Shown in pieces: positions 36,246-56,083 of a DNA stretch of 64,000 bases (position 1 is its first letter; every line of letters begins with the position of its first letter). The notes beneath the pieces are model-generated. The model saw nothing but the letters and a program-made list of their open reading frames with translations, did not search any database and was not told the origin of the DNA. The DNA is from Owenia fusiformis (lineage: Eukaryota > Annelida > Polychaeta > Sabellida > Oweniidae). The DNA lies in the NCBI GenBank assembly GCA_903813345.2, contig CAIIXF020000010.1, forward strand, positions 26,996,425 through 27,060,424, given 5' to 3'. The position numbers were made by a program, and so were the translations under genes.

Positions 36246-37490
36246 TACAGAATGACCGAGTTAAGGTGCTATGGAAGTTAAGGTTCAGCTGGAAAGTAAC
36301 AAATTGCTATACCTGCACATGTTATTTTCTGGTACAGAATTAAGTATGAAGTCATGTGTGTATTTCCTTGCTTTTTTCAGGAAAGTATCATTACACTGTT
36401 TACTTTTATAATATCTGGAAACAGGTCAATGGTAGCTCCTGTGTTGTCTGGAAATCTTGAAAGAAAATTTGGAAAAACAGAAAGTGTGAAATATCAGAAT
36501 TTCCTGGAGTTTCCATTGAACCCCTACCAGATATTCTAAAAGAAGACAATGTAATGATACTTTCCTGAAAAAAGCAAGGAAATTGACACATTTTGGTAAA
36601 AAATTGCTGTACCAGCACATGTTATTTTCTGGTACAAAATAAAGTATGAAGACATGTGTCAATTGCCTCGCTTTTTTCAGGAAAGTATCATTTCATTGTC
36701 TTCTTTTAGAATATCTGGTAGGAGTTCAATGGGAACTCCAGGAAACTCTGATATTTCACACTTTCTATTTTTCCAAATTTTCTTTCTTCAAAGTTTCCAG
36801 ACAAAACAGGAGCTACCATTGACCTGTTTCCAGGTTTACTAAAAGTAGACAGTGTGATGGTACTTTCCTGAAAAAAGCAAGGAAATACACACATGCCTTC
36901 ATACTTAATTTTGTACCAGAAAATAACATGTGCAGGTACAGCAATTTTTTACCAAAATGTTACTTTCCAGCTGAACCTTAATACAGGAAATGACAAAACA
37001 GGAAGTGACAATTTTTTTTGAATAAAGATAACAGAGTTCTGGAGTAGGGATAGTCACTGAACAGAATCTTTTGAATTTTTCAGAAAATGTGCCCAATATA
37101 ATGCTCTAACTAGTACAATCTTTGAAATTTTAGAAAATTGTCTTAAACAAAAATGGCGGTCATAAAAAGGAAAATAGATCGCTTTTCAAATCAGTTTTTT
37201 CATTTTTTTTCTTTTTCTATGAATGATATCAAATTACCTTCACTACGCTCCTACTTTTAGCTTTTTTTCAGTCACACTTTCAAAGGGCTAAAAAGGTTAT
37301 TTCATCATGTTTAGGGTCATTCTGACCATGCACATTGTGATCCTGGTCATGTAAATGATATGTGGAAATAGTTAAATTGACTGGAGGTCAAACCAGAACT
37401 CTGTTATCTTTATTCAAAAAATATCTAAAAATGCAAAAAAAATTGTCACTTCCTGTTTTGTCATTTCCTGTTAACTTCCATAGCACCTTA
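36246..37490. repeat. Nested multi-fold palindrome inside the mariner remnant
   Basis: The segment ACATGTGT then CCTTGCTTTTTTCAGGAAAG occurs four times in alternating orientation (about 36350, 36590, 36654, 36890). Outside this are inverted pairs TTCAGCTGGAAAGTAAC (36285) / GTTACTTTCCAGCTGAA (36958), AAGGTGCTATGGAAGTTAA (36262) / TTAACTTCCATAGCACCTT (about 37472) and AGGAAATGACAAAACAGGAA (about 36987) / TTCCTGTTTTGTCATTTCC (about 37450). This is a foldback or nested-insertion structure with no plausible protein. Confidence 0.75.
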
Positions 37491-37773
37491 AAGGTCAAGC
37501 TTCTGCTCAGAAGAAAGTTAAATGTTCAAGAAACTGTTCCTCTTTTGTCATTTGGTCCATCCAATCACTTAAAAGTTGGCGCAAGTCAGATTTTACTATG
37601 GAACACTAAAAGCTGTCATGTGGAGCCAATCAAGGACAGATTTTGAATCTGATGGTGTCAAATTATTGGAGAAAGATTTGTCTTTTGGTATCCAAAGTAC
37701 ATTTTTGGGAAAAGTCAAAATTATGAAAGATATCGAACTTTTTGTAAGTATAACATTTTTTTGAGACACTCTG

Positions 37774-39009
37774 TATTGGTGGCCAACCATCCTGGAAGAA
37801 TAATAGCCAGAACATAAGAATTGGCGATCAATGAATGTCAGTTGATAGGTTCCTCCAGTGGTTTGAAACTGACTCAGGCAGGCTGTACAACAGAGTCAGT
37901 CAGCTGTCTGTCAGTAAAGCCTCAAAACACTCAAAACACTCAAACAGCTGCAGCAAGATTCCATTATTTTTGCCTTGTATATAGTAGATCTGTAGTCTAG
38001 TCTAGGCTGCTGCTTATAGCCTAGGATAATAACAAAAGTATACGATACACCAATAATAACTGATCCGTACGCTAATTGATGTATACTAAGGCTATTTGTC
38101 TCTGATAAAATTGTTTGTACACAAACCTCAAACCTGGTATAAGGCAATCCTCAACTGGTTCGGTTGTAATATAGGTCAAAGAAAGTCAGTAATGCGCATG
38201 CGCAAATAATTGAATGCAGTTTCTCAAGGTCCTCCTCGGTAGTTTTTCATCACTTCAATTCGATAAATTTCTTCATTTTTCTTATCCCTCTACTGAATTT
38301 ACTACAAAATCCCCCAAAATGATGGGAAAAAAGTCTGTTCATTATAGCGCATGCGCAAGAATTAGCTAGAAAAAAGAACCCTGCGCAGACTGCCCATACC
38401 CGAGCCGTCATCTGATAACTTCCGGAAAATACCGAAGTTGTACTTTCATCTATTTTAGTATTCTATAAGATATTATACCTAAATTTCTTGATTTTTGTTG
38501 AGGTTATTAATTTTTTTGAGAAATCTGTACAACAAAATGAATAAAATTAAGCATGAATTTGTTGATTTTATGTTCGGGAAATTCCGTAATTCCACGTCAT
38601 TTTTGCAATTTGGAAGTTGGAGATTGTGAATCATCTTTATATTTAGAAATTTGGTAGTGTAAGAAGCATAAACTCATACTAGAAGAAAATATCTCAGAAA
38701 ATATGAATGGTAGAGCGATGTAGGATACCATCAAGGACTACCATTTCAGCCAGTATGAACGAAAAATCACTTCAAGCTGAGATTTCCTAGTTTACAGACA
38801 GCTCAGGATTTGTAAATTGTTTTGTTTGTTTACAAATTGACATCCCTAGATCTTGGGATCTATGAGTACCATAAAGAATAAAGTCACGGTGGACTTGGCA
38901 GATGAACAGCTGCATATCTACCTTATTGACTGAAAGTGTAAGGCCAAGTGTAGGACTAGGCTAGATTAAAACCCATCCACACCTGACATTGAATCATCTG
39001 ATTTCTAAA
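37774..39009. promoter_or_regulatory. CREB3-like upstream region with two NRF1-type motifs
   Basis: TGCGCATGCGCA at 38193-38204 and GCGCATGCGCA at 38347-38357 are near-perfect palindromic NRF1 (EWG family) motifs in otherwise AT-rich DNA. Both lie within 820 bp upstream of the CREB3-like start codon. Paired GCGCATGCGC sites are typical of TATA-less metazoan housekeeping promoters. I see no TATA box, and the transcription start is not determined. Confidence 0.6.
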
Positions 39010-42000
39010 ATGGCGAATGCAGAAATCTTGGATTTGTTGTTTGATAAACAAGATGGACTTATTACAGAAGAAGCTACATCAGAATTAGGCTTACAAGGAA
39101 CAACAATTAATTTGGTAAATTAAAATTTTTTGTTGTATTGCAAACGCTCCATCATCTTTGTACTTTTGTTGTGGACTGACTGTGCTTTCTCATGTTCTTA
39201 TTTCTCACTTGTTGCGCAGTGTTTTAAATGATATGTTATGTCATACTCCATAACAGCACGGTCTTCAACACCGCTGCTCTGGGTAAAGGTGGCGATCACC
39301 TATTAATTCACATGCTCATACTATATTGATTGGGAAATTCAGAGAACTTGATTGGTTCCATGGCATGTATTAGTTGATAAACTTGCATGCGGTGAACTAT
39401 TATTAACAAAACTCTAACCCAAAATTCATTCCACCGGTATTTTGTTGACAAAATATTGATCGGGGAACATAAAAGAAAACCTATTTCATAATTATAAGCT
39501 ATCAGAAAATTGAATAAATCTAAAAAGGAATTATTTTCAACAAATTTTGACTATTTTTCTACCCCAGCCACAGTGTCTAATTTGAGACACTGCCATTCAT
39601 ATTGTAATATAAATCTTTCTTCATAAAATAAAAGCAATGATTCTGAAATTTAAGTCTTCCATAATCTTAGAAAGATAGAACTTGAAAATAGCAGATATAA
39701 TATAAAATATAAATATATGAAGTGAATTTATACAATCTCTCAGTCACTTTCATGCATTGTACTTACAAATACTTCATTTCGTTTCAGGCTGAACTCGACT
39801 CATACTCAGATGATATTCTAGCACTATTGAATAATTCAGAAATGATGTCTAGTGAAACAGAGATTGCAACAGAAAATTCAATGGATACTCTAAATGTGCG
39901 TCTTGTGCAGTCTCCTTTAAACAGTGACAGTGGTGTCTCATCAGATGGTGCCATATCCCCACCATTTGATGGTGCCACATCCCCACCATTTGATGGTGCC
40001 ACATCCCCACCATTTAGCACAGACTCATATGGAAGCCCAGAAATGAGCCCCGCCTCAGAACTGTTTAATTCAGACTTAAACTCAAATTTAACATTAACAA
40101 CTGAATCAAGTAATTTCACAGTTTCTGATTATGGACAGAATCCTTTAAATCTTGAGGATTACAACATTCAAGATCTCCATTTTGACACAATTGACCCTGC
40201 AAATCTTATGAATGAAGATGACCTAAGTGAAATGTTGACTAATACTCCAGATGATGTCTCTATTGATGTCGGTAAGTTATAGTAAATCTAGAAAAACTCA
40301 CCCTATTCATGGGCTTTCAACTAGAATAATTGAAAGCCCATGCCCTAATACAGAAAATGTTTTTGAGGTAAACTGCAAAATCATAGTTAGTTGATTGTGA
40401 CTAAAATTGTTTAGGGTTAAAAAATGATTTTGGACTGTGAGCAAAACCTTCATTATTGCTATCCAGCACTCAAAAACTAATGAAAATCAAAAAATAACAA
40501 TCCATAATATTGCTTGATTACAACAGAAAATATCTTTCTTTTGTTTAAAACGTGTTCACACAATTTTGAACATAAATCTCCCTCAATTTTAGTGTCATAT
40601 TAAAAAAGATTAATAATCTACTAGATTGTCATTAAATGAATTGAAATCTTGACCAGTTTTAATATTTTTCAGGTCATATGGAAACAATCAACACATTTAA
40701 CACCAGTGATAAAATTCCTGCCACAAAGACCATTAAAGTAGTTCATGTATCAAAAAGTGCAGATTCCCTACCTTTTACAATACAGGACATTGATTATGAT
40801 ATCAAGACGGATGACCATGTAAGTACATGTATACAGACATTCAAGTAATTGAGTTATCCTGTTGCAGTATATGGGTCACTGATATGGGTTATAGTTATTC
40901 CTAATAAAAAAATGTACAGTAAAACCTTTCTAATCCGAACACCATTAGGACCAGCTAAAACCGTTCAGATTAGGAGGTGTTCACATTTCAAGGTTTTTGC
41001 ATTCACAATATTCTGAATTTTGAAGAAATGTGAACAAATTCTCTATAAATAGTATATAGTTTTGACCACATAGCTTTATGGCATTCCAGTAATTCGAAAA
41101 TTTGAAACATGTGAAAATAAAAACGGTATTTTTGGAATCAGTGGTAAAATATGATATTTTTGACAAATTTTCACTTAACCATAGCATACGGTTTTTTAGC
41201 CATGACATACGACGTCGTATGCGATGGTTTATGGATTTTTGCTACTTCAGACTCAAAACGAGGCTAAGTGTCAACATCGCCGGATCGTTTGGAAAATTCG
41301 AATTAAATGACTTAATTTCCGACGATTCTGATGATGACTTTAACTATGGAATAAAAAGAACATCCTATGATTTACTCGTGATATGATTTTAATCCACTCA
41401 TGGTTATTGAGCTACGCTCGCTCGTGCAGATATCATATCCATTCGTGGATAAAAATCATATCACTCATAAATCATAGGATATCCTCTATTTAACTTTCAA
41501 TTTGAAACATGTAATATTTTATGAAAAGTGTTCAGATTAGACAGGATAATTCTTCAAACGTGATTGTTCACTGTCCAATAGTATAGTTTCCATATAGCTT
41601 TTGAAATCTCGCTAAATCTCGTTTTTCGTGAGATTTTAAGAGACTTGCATATTAGACCTCTAATGACTTACATTACCTTCTTTTAAATGGTATATTTGAA
41701 TTCAGTGGAAGGTTTTCTCCTAAAATAGCTTTGATTTACACAGTTATGTAATTTGAATAATTTTCTATGACAATTTAAAAAAAGTTGGGCCAAATGTCCA
41801 TAGATGCAATGCTAAAATTCTTTAAAACCGTGGATTATTTGTATGTCAATCAACATTAGCATGTTAAATCACAACATGTTCATAAACAGGGTCATCATGT
41901 GGTATATCATTCAAGTTTTATACAGATTCAACAAACACACTTTGATAAATCATGAAATTAAGCCACTTTTCCAAGATTTTAGCATGTAAGTGAATGGAGC

Positions 42001-45000
42001 TCTAGCCAGAGTTAAAAGCTGAATAAAAGATGGCAGCACGAGATTTCATTGATTTTTCTGCTATTTAGAAACTATCCTATTTGGGAGGTGTTCATATTTC
42101 AAGTTGTTTAAACATTGGAGTCAGTGGGAGGGAAATGGGACCGAAGAAAGTGTTCAGATTAGGAACTGTTTGAATTAGCCAGGTGTTTGGATAAACAGGT
42201 TCTACTGTATATGGGAAAGATAAAGATGACATGTGTTGTATACAGACATTCAAGTAATTGAGTTATCTTGTTGCAGTATATGGGTTATACTTATTCATAA
42301 TAAAATAAGGTATAATGGTAATGATAAAGATGTACATGTATTTGACCTTTGTGAACAAATTACTCTCAAAAGAAGTTTCATAAGAGTTCATCTCCATGTT
42401 TACCAAAAAATTATTAGTAACTTGTGAATGAAGGATGTTAGCCTACTGAATTGTGCCATTTTTGTCATAACTCAAAAAATGGGCAATTTTTCTTGATGTT
42501 TTAATTTTATAACTACATGCTAGCACGAGGCATGATCTTATGACAATTGATTGCTTGCCTCTTTTTTCACTGTGTGCCTTTTATTCCTCCCAGATCGGAC
42601 TGCCCCTTGTCCTTACAGAAGAGGAGAAACGTATCATGTTGAAAGATGGCATATCACTCCCAACAGATGTCCCATTGACAAAGGAGGAGGAGAGACAGCT
42701 TAAAGGCATAAGGAGGAAGATAAGGAACAAAGTAAGTGATAAATGGTTGCTTCTGATGTTGGAGGTAACTGTATTTTCATGTCACCAGCAAGACATTGTT
42801 GCATCTTTTTTTTATTAGTAAATTGACATTTGAGACAGGGTTCAGTTTCTGGAACATGAACAATTTGCAATAACTTATCAGATTTGATCTGAACAGAAGT
42901 TGGGCAATATCTGTTTTCATGACAACAAATTATGGAATTTGATATGATTGTAGTACTGAAATTTTGAGATAGTGATAACAATGAGAGATAGAGGTACGTC
43001 AAAATGACTTTAAACTTAACTGTGAACATATGACTTTTGAATTGAGTGGCTTATATTGATTAGCCTATAAAATCTTAACAAATACATCTACCAGTATTTA
43101 AGTTACATCCTGGTCATACCACGTGACAATGACATCCACCCACATGAGCTTTTCATAACTTTTTTGTCTGAAGAAATTCTTACTTGTTTTTTTTTCACAC
43201 ATCCAAAATACATTCCATTTTGCAACTCCACAATAAGTTTCAAATGACTAGCTCACCTAGATGCGCATTTATGAGCGTTACAAAATGTGTAATCTATTCC
43301 TTTGCTGGCACAATTGGACACAAAAATGACACCCACCTTTTGCAACATAATTTTTGAAATAAGTTATAATGATATTATCAACATGCACAATTATTTTGTT
43401 TTTAATTGAATGAACTTCATTTCCCTGAAAGTACAAGCCAAAATCATCAGTATTTACAAAGGGTAGGTGGCATTTTTTGTGTAAAGTCCATGTGTGTCTG
43501 CAATGGAATGGATGATATTTAGAGCAAATGTTGTAATGCTCATAAAATTTGACCCATTTGAGCTACACATCTGAAATTTTCGGAGGTGCTTTTGCATTAT
43601 GTCTACTTTGAATGTGCTAAATGACTATATGTTAATAGACAAACAAATTATGCAATGTAGGACAAAGATGAGTCATCCTTGTTGAATGAAAAAATGGACA
43701 ACTTTTCTTTTCGATACCGACTCAACTATTTTCCATTAAACTATGCAAAATAACAAACAACTTTTAATTTCAGGAGTCTGCCAAAAACAGCCGTAAAAAG
43801 AAAGTAGAATATGTAGATGGTTTAGAGAAACGAGTGAAGGTTTGCACTCAGCAGAATTCAATATTACAAAAGAAAGTCGGCACATTAGAAAAACAGAATA
43901 TGTAAGTATCCATGACCTTGATAAATATATCATTAAAGGGAGATTAAATATAGAATATTTTGGGGTATGTAATGATTTCTTCAATCAAAGTGTTGTAGTG
44001 GCATCAATCTGTTTGTGGTCAATATTATGCATCCCAAATTTTTGTCTGGCTGTCTGGAGCCATTTGCTGACCATGGCCAAACAGTTTCTCCAAAATGAAT
44101 GTACATCATCTTCAAATTTTCAGGAATATTGACATTTGACTTAAATTGTACTAGATTTCTACTTCCTAGCCTACCACTTCAAGCAGTTCTCTGACACTTG
44201 AAACAGTCCTCTGATTACTTCGAACAGTCCCCATACCACTTCAAGCAATCCTCACTACTCTAAATAGCCCTGACCATGTGAAGCAGTCCACTGACTACTC
44301 AAGGTGTCAAACAGTCTCCTAATTTAGTCTCACTTCTGTATATTCAGGTCTCTTTTGAGCCAGTTGAAGAGACTACAGGCTGCCCTAGCTAATGCAGGTC
44401 TGAAGCAGAGCAAGACTGGAACATGTATTATGGTGATGGTGTTGTCATTTGCCTTGATAGTAGTCCCAAGCTACAACCCATTTACCTGGAACAACACACC
44501 TGACAGTCTCAAGACAATTCCAATGGCAGGTTAGTGGAATAAGTGAAATAACGGGGGCTTATGTCATGCAGATTTTTATCGCCCACTTGGGTGCAATATT
44601 GTGATCACTTTTTCATGTTATTGTCTCCACACTGGAATTAAGTGACATTTTAGGGAAATGGTGTACAATTAAGGCAAGATTATTCATAAAAAAAGAAACG
44701 CTTCTACCACTTAAGTCACCTTCAAAACATTCCGCTTAAAAACATTCTGTGAAACTGAGGCACACCATCTGTGACATCATTTATATTTTAACTAGCCAAC
44801 ACAACAAAGTGCATATTTTCATTCAGTGAGCTGTAGACACTGGGGCTTTATTTGTTTGATACACATATATATATATACATGTATTGTGATGTAATTTAAA
44901 TACATTGTGCATAATATTTGAATTTTTGAATTTAAAATTATGAGCACCTATATATGTCTATTAACATTGAAAGACTAGCAATGAGAACAATAATAGCCAA

Positions 45001-45443
45001 TAATAAAATTGAATTATCTGATTTCAGGTCGCTCAAGAAGTCTACTTGCAGAGTCAGATAGAGCAACAGACCTTGGAGACCCATATAGCATCTCACTGCG
45101 TCCTGGTCCTCCATGGGAAAACCCCCCTAAATCTCCTGTCATTGAGCTACACATTGTTCCCCACAATGCCCCCACAGACCAGTCAAGCAGTCCCGATGAA
45201 TATATGGCAGACATGAACTCAAATGTAAATAGTGCTGCTGAACAATCAAATTACAATTACTCAGAACAAAATCACCCTGATCCAGAACAGAGTGTGAATG
45301 ATGGTGTAGAAAGCATAGACACAAATGTGAACAATAATAATGAACTAGAAAGTGGTGAACTAGAAATCACTGAAGTTGAAAAGGAGGAACCGCCTGATCA
45401 TGAAGAAATCACAAATGGGAATAAACATATTGATGATTTATGA
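39010..45443 (+). CDS. CREB3L: CREB3/CREB3L-type membrane-bound bZIP transcription factor, complete
   Basis: CREB3-family factors are held in the ER membrane, released by S1P/S2P cleavage in the Golgi, and then activate secretory-pathway or stress genes. Seven exons: 39010-39114, 39788-40271, 40673-40818, 42594-42731, 43774-43901, 44348-44529, 45028-45443; all phases match, giving 532 aa. An acidic, Ser-rich activation region fills 1-230. The CREB3-specific block before the basic region ([20 protein letters not shown]) leads into [17 protein letters not shown] at 285-301. The leucine zipper (YVDGLEKRV to LLSQLKRLQ) covers about 304-345. One membrane segment lies at 358-374 ([15 protein letters not shown]), followed by PSYNPF. 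RSLL at 398-401 fits the S1P RxxL site. The luminal tail is acidic and Asn-rich. The exact CREB3/3L1-4 orthologue is not resolved. Confidence 0.92.
39944..40015 (+). repeat. In-frame 24-bp tandem repeat in CREB3-like exon 2
   Basis: Three copies of a 24-nt unit starting GATGGTGCCACATCCCCACC encode the 8-residue unit DGATSPPF. The second and third copies are identical at the DNA level, suggesting recent expansion inside the activation domain. The frame is kept. Confidence 0.9.
40917..42207. mobile_element. 1.29-kb pogo-like element, family B
   Basis: It starts CAGTAAAACCTTTCTAATCC, ends AACAGGTTCTACTG, and has TA on both sides. Its ends match the 492-bp element at 17031-17522 in inverted orientation. 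The middle (about 41180-41480) carries unrelated sequence with ATGATTTTAATCCACTCATGG and inverted ATATCATATCCATTCGTGG, probably a second insertion. No transposase frame was found. About 70-85 bp of flanking DNA (TACAGACATTCAAGTAATTG...) is repeated directly on both sides (about 40831 and 42239). CREB3-like intron 3. Confidence 0.75.
43140..43620. repeat. Foldback (inverted-arm) sequence in CREB3-like intron 4
   Basis: The left arm contains ATGAGCGTTACAAAATGTG and CACAAAAATGACACCCACC. The right arm contains the inverted partners GGTAGGTGGCATTTTTTGTG and AAATGTTGTAATGCTCAT. The arms are about 200 and 165 bp, imperfect, with an unpaired loop near 43345-43455. Ends and target duplication could not be defined. 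Confidence 0.5.
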
Positions 45444-45680
45444 ACAAAAAATGAATCATAATTACTTAAAAAAATTTTAACCAATGGATTTATTTCATAA
45501 ATACAATAACTTGATCAGTTTTGATGATCAGTTTTTACCACAGACTTCAGAGCACAGTATTTAGCAACGCAAGATTTTTTGTGTTTTAATCCAAACAAAA
45601 GGTCTACTCATTGATAAATACAGCATGTTTGTACAGTGTATTGTTATTGTAGATGTAAATAAATAATTCATCGACAACTT
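45444..45680 (+). other. CREB3L: Probable CREB3-like 3' UTR with poly(A) signal
   Basis: This AT-rich sequence after the stop codon contains AATAAA at 45658-45663, about 215 bp downstream. It is a reasonable short 3' UTR. Confidence 0.5.
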
Positions 45681-47150
45681 CTAAAGAAGCCAACAAAAAC
45701 TTATGTTTTTCTTTATTTATATTTGAATGAGTTGTAATATAATTTACATGTAGTTTATTGAGAAAATCATATCTGCACTTTTTAACATCCACATTACATG
45801 CATTACAGTATGGGTGCATCAATTGCATTTTAAGTGTTTTTCCTCACAAATTTTATCACTTCTCTTGGAGTATAATCAGTAAGAGGGAGGGTCCCAGGGT
45901 TGATTATGAGATGTTTCAATGCAAGTAAGGTGTGTGGTCTACGATATCCCTTCTTTCAAATGAAACGTGATTCAGCATCTGATGCTCCACATTTTATCAA
46001 ATGAATAGATTCATGGAGTATATCATCAAGTATGAAGTTAAATGTGAAATAGTGATTTGAAAACTTGATGTGTTATTATTACAAAGTTCTTTCCAAGGTT
46101 ATGTCAAAATTCAATTCTTCCATGATCTCTTACCGAAAGGGAAATTTCTCTGGAGTAAATTTTTCACTGAGATAGGATGAAGATTGAACTCACGTTACCC
46201 TTACCTGCAAATCACCCCCCCCCCCCCAATGGCAGCCTTCACTACATTTCTGTAACAGTATTGATTTCCTTTTCATATTACCTTCCCATAAAAATACATG
46301 TGCTAATATAAGCGAAGCCCTGTTCTAATCAATACTTTATAACTTTCAAATTTCCCGCTAGAATACTTTTAAACATCACGCGAGACTTGAACGAGATTTG
46401 AAAAATATTTTCAAAAAATGTTTAGCGACAGTTTAACCTTTATTATGTACATTTGTGGGTGAACAGAATCTAATTGAAGATAGTCATGGTGTATTTAAAC
46501 ATCCATTTTCCTAAAAGAACGTAAGTTACCACCCGACGGGTGTTAAATGAATATTATATTACACTGTTATGCTTATTATATTTTGGCGTGGGTGATAATA
46601 GGCATTGCTAACAACAAATTTTATTTTCCCTGTTTCAACTGTCGAGTAAATATAGCTGAATGCGGTCTGTTCAGATCCTTTGATGTGATGATAACGTTAT
46701 GATATTTTTTCAAGCCCCAGTGTTGAACTATTGATCAACAAAAAGGATCAACAAAATATTAGAAATCTCAGATCTGTACAAAATAAATGAGATGGATATT
46801 GAGAATTGAACACAAACAATCTTGTGAAGCAGTAGCACTTCTTTCTCTTGCCGATGAGTTTGTATCTTGTCTACTTCAGTATTAGACTGACGAGAATATG
46901 ATCTCAGAGAGATATGTTTACACTTAGGGTTCAGTTGTAATTCATTGTTTTTGTAAGCATGAATACAAATTAGAAGTATGATTTGTGACTCTACAATTTA
47001 GAAATTTGTTGTAAAAGTGGAATTATCATCTTCAGCAATATACAACTCTTACGCCAACTGACGAAGCTCCAGTTGATATCAACCAATGTGCAAGCAGCTC
47101 CCATGTTCGATTAACCCCCAAAGGCCCAACAGTAGACAAAATTAGCTGAA
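45681..47150. other. Intergenic region upstream of TTLL1
   Basis: There is a C run (about 13) at about 46218-46230 and otherwise AT-rich sequence. No TATA box or clear RFX X-box was found, although TTLL1 is a ciliary gene for which an X-box would be expected. No repeat with defined ends was recognised. Confidence 0.35.
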
Positions 47151-55227
<8,077 letters not shown>

Positions 55228-55920
55228 CCTATCAAAAGGAGGATGAGACTAGATTATTGCTGTGCAATATATACCAGTATACATCCAACTAATTCTGAAG
55301 AGTCATGTATATTACAAAACATGCATCCGTTGAACTCGAGACTTTATTCGAAAGATTGATAGAACTATTGATAGTCTATGTTAAATATTGTGATATTTGG
55401 AACTGAATTTTGTTGGCCTTTCTTGACAGGCAAGGGTCCTGCTTCAAATGACTCAATGCCTCATTAAAGGTGAAGACATGAGAAACTTTGATCAGTTGAT
55501 CAATTGTCTAATTATTCTTAATATGGTTCAAGTTTATAGCTATATGAACTGAAGAGCAAGTACTGAACATTCCAAACGGTACCCCTCATAATTGTCTAAT
55601 TCCTGATTTGTAATTTTCTACATCGGTATTAGGGGGTATATAGGGTGTTAGTGCTTGTTATTGTGTACAATTAAAACCATTCATAGACTTTCATTAGTCC
55701 AAGGCACAGAGCCTTTTAACATAATATAGATGAAAAAAAAGTCACATGTAGATTAATACACTTTTTTGTTGTATTTGTTTACATTGAATATACCCCTTCA
55801 GTAGACTAAAATACTATTGCAATTGATTTTTAAAATGTCACTAATATACAAAGTAAAATCCCAGATGTTGTTCACTTATCAAAAAAATATTTTCTTTAAA
55901 TAAATATTTTGTAAACCTAA
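55228..55920 (+). other. TTLL1: Probable TTLL1 3' UTR
   Basis: This region follows the TTLL1 stop codon and is AT-rich, with AATAAA at 55899-55904. No coding signal was seen. Confidence 0.45.
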
Positions 55921-56083
55921 CTCATTTTTCTTTAAATGTTTTTTTGACACTTACATTGGTGGCTGCAGGTAGAAAGACTTTAAAAAAGATATCAAATTGA
56001 AAATGTCATAATGTCTGATCTCAGAAAGCATTGAAAAAATGTTCCAAAATATTCTCCAGTCCCGTTTCATGTTACAGGCACTA

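Larger units (their letters stand above)
35557..37773. mobile_element. Decayed mariner-like transposon, about 215-bp TIRs
   Basis: The ends CAGTGTGTCTCAAAAAAATG and CATTTTTTTGAGACACTCTG are inverted copies flanked by TA (35555-35556, 37774-37775). The arms pair for about 215 bp each (to about 35775 and from about 37560). On the plus strand at about 35830-36075 a broken frame keeps transposase hallmarks, including DWPPGSSHFTPLIF before a stop, corresponding to the WPPRSPDLTPLDFFLWG region of mariner-type transposases. Most of the transposase is missing and the element cannot be functional. A nested palindromic block fills 36246-37490. It lies between C15orf61 and the CREB3-like gene. Confidence 0.8.

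Noticed and set aside
41102-41386. 94-codon plus-strand frame in the CREB3-like intron
   Set aside because: It lies inside the pogo-like element and a nested insertion, with no recognisable domain.
46560-46620. RFX X-box upstream of TTLL1 (GTTGTTAGCAAT on the minus strand)
   Set aside because: Only one half-site is reasonable and the other departs from the consensus, so I do not call it.
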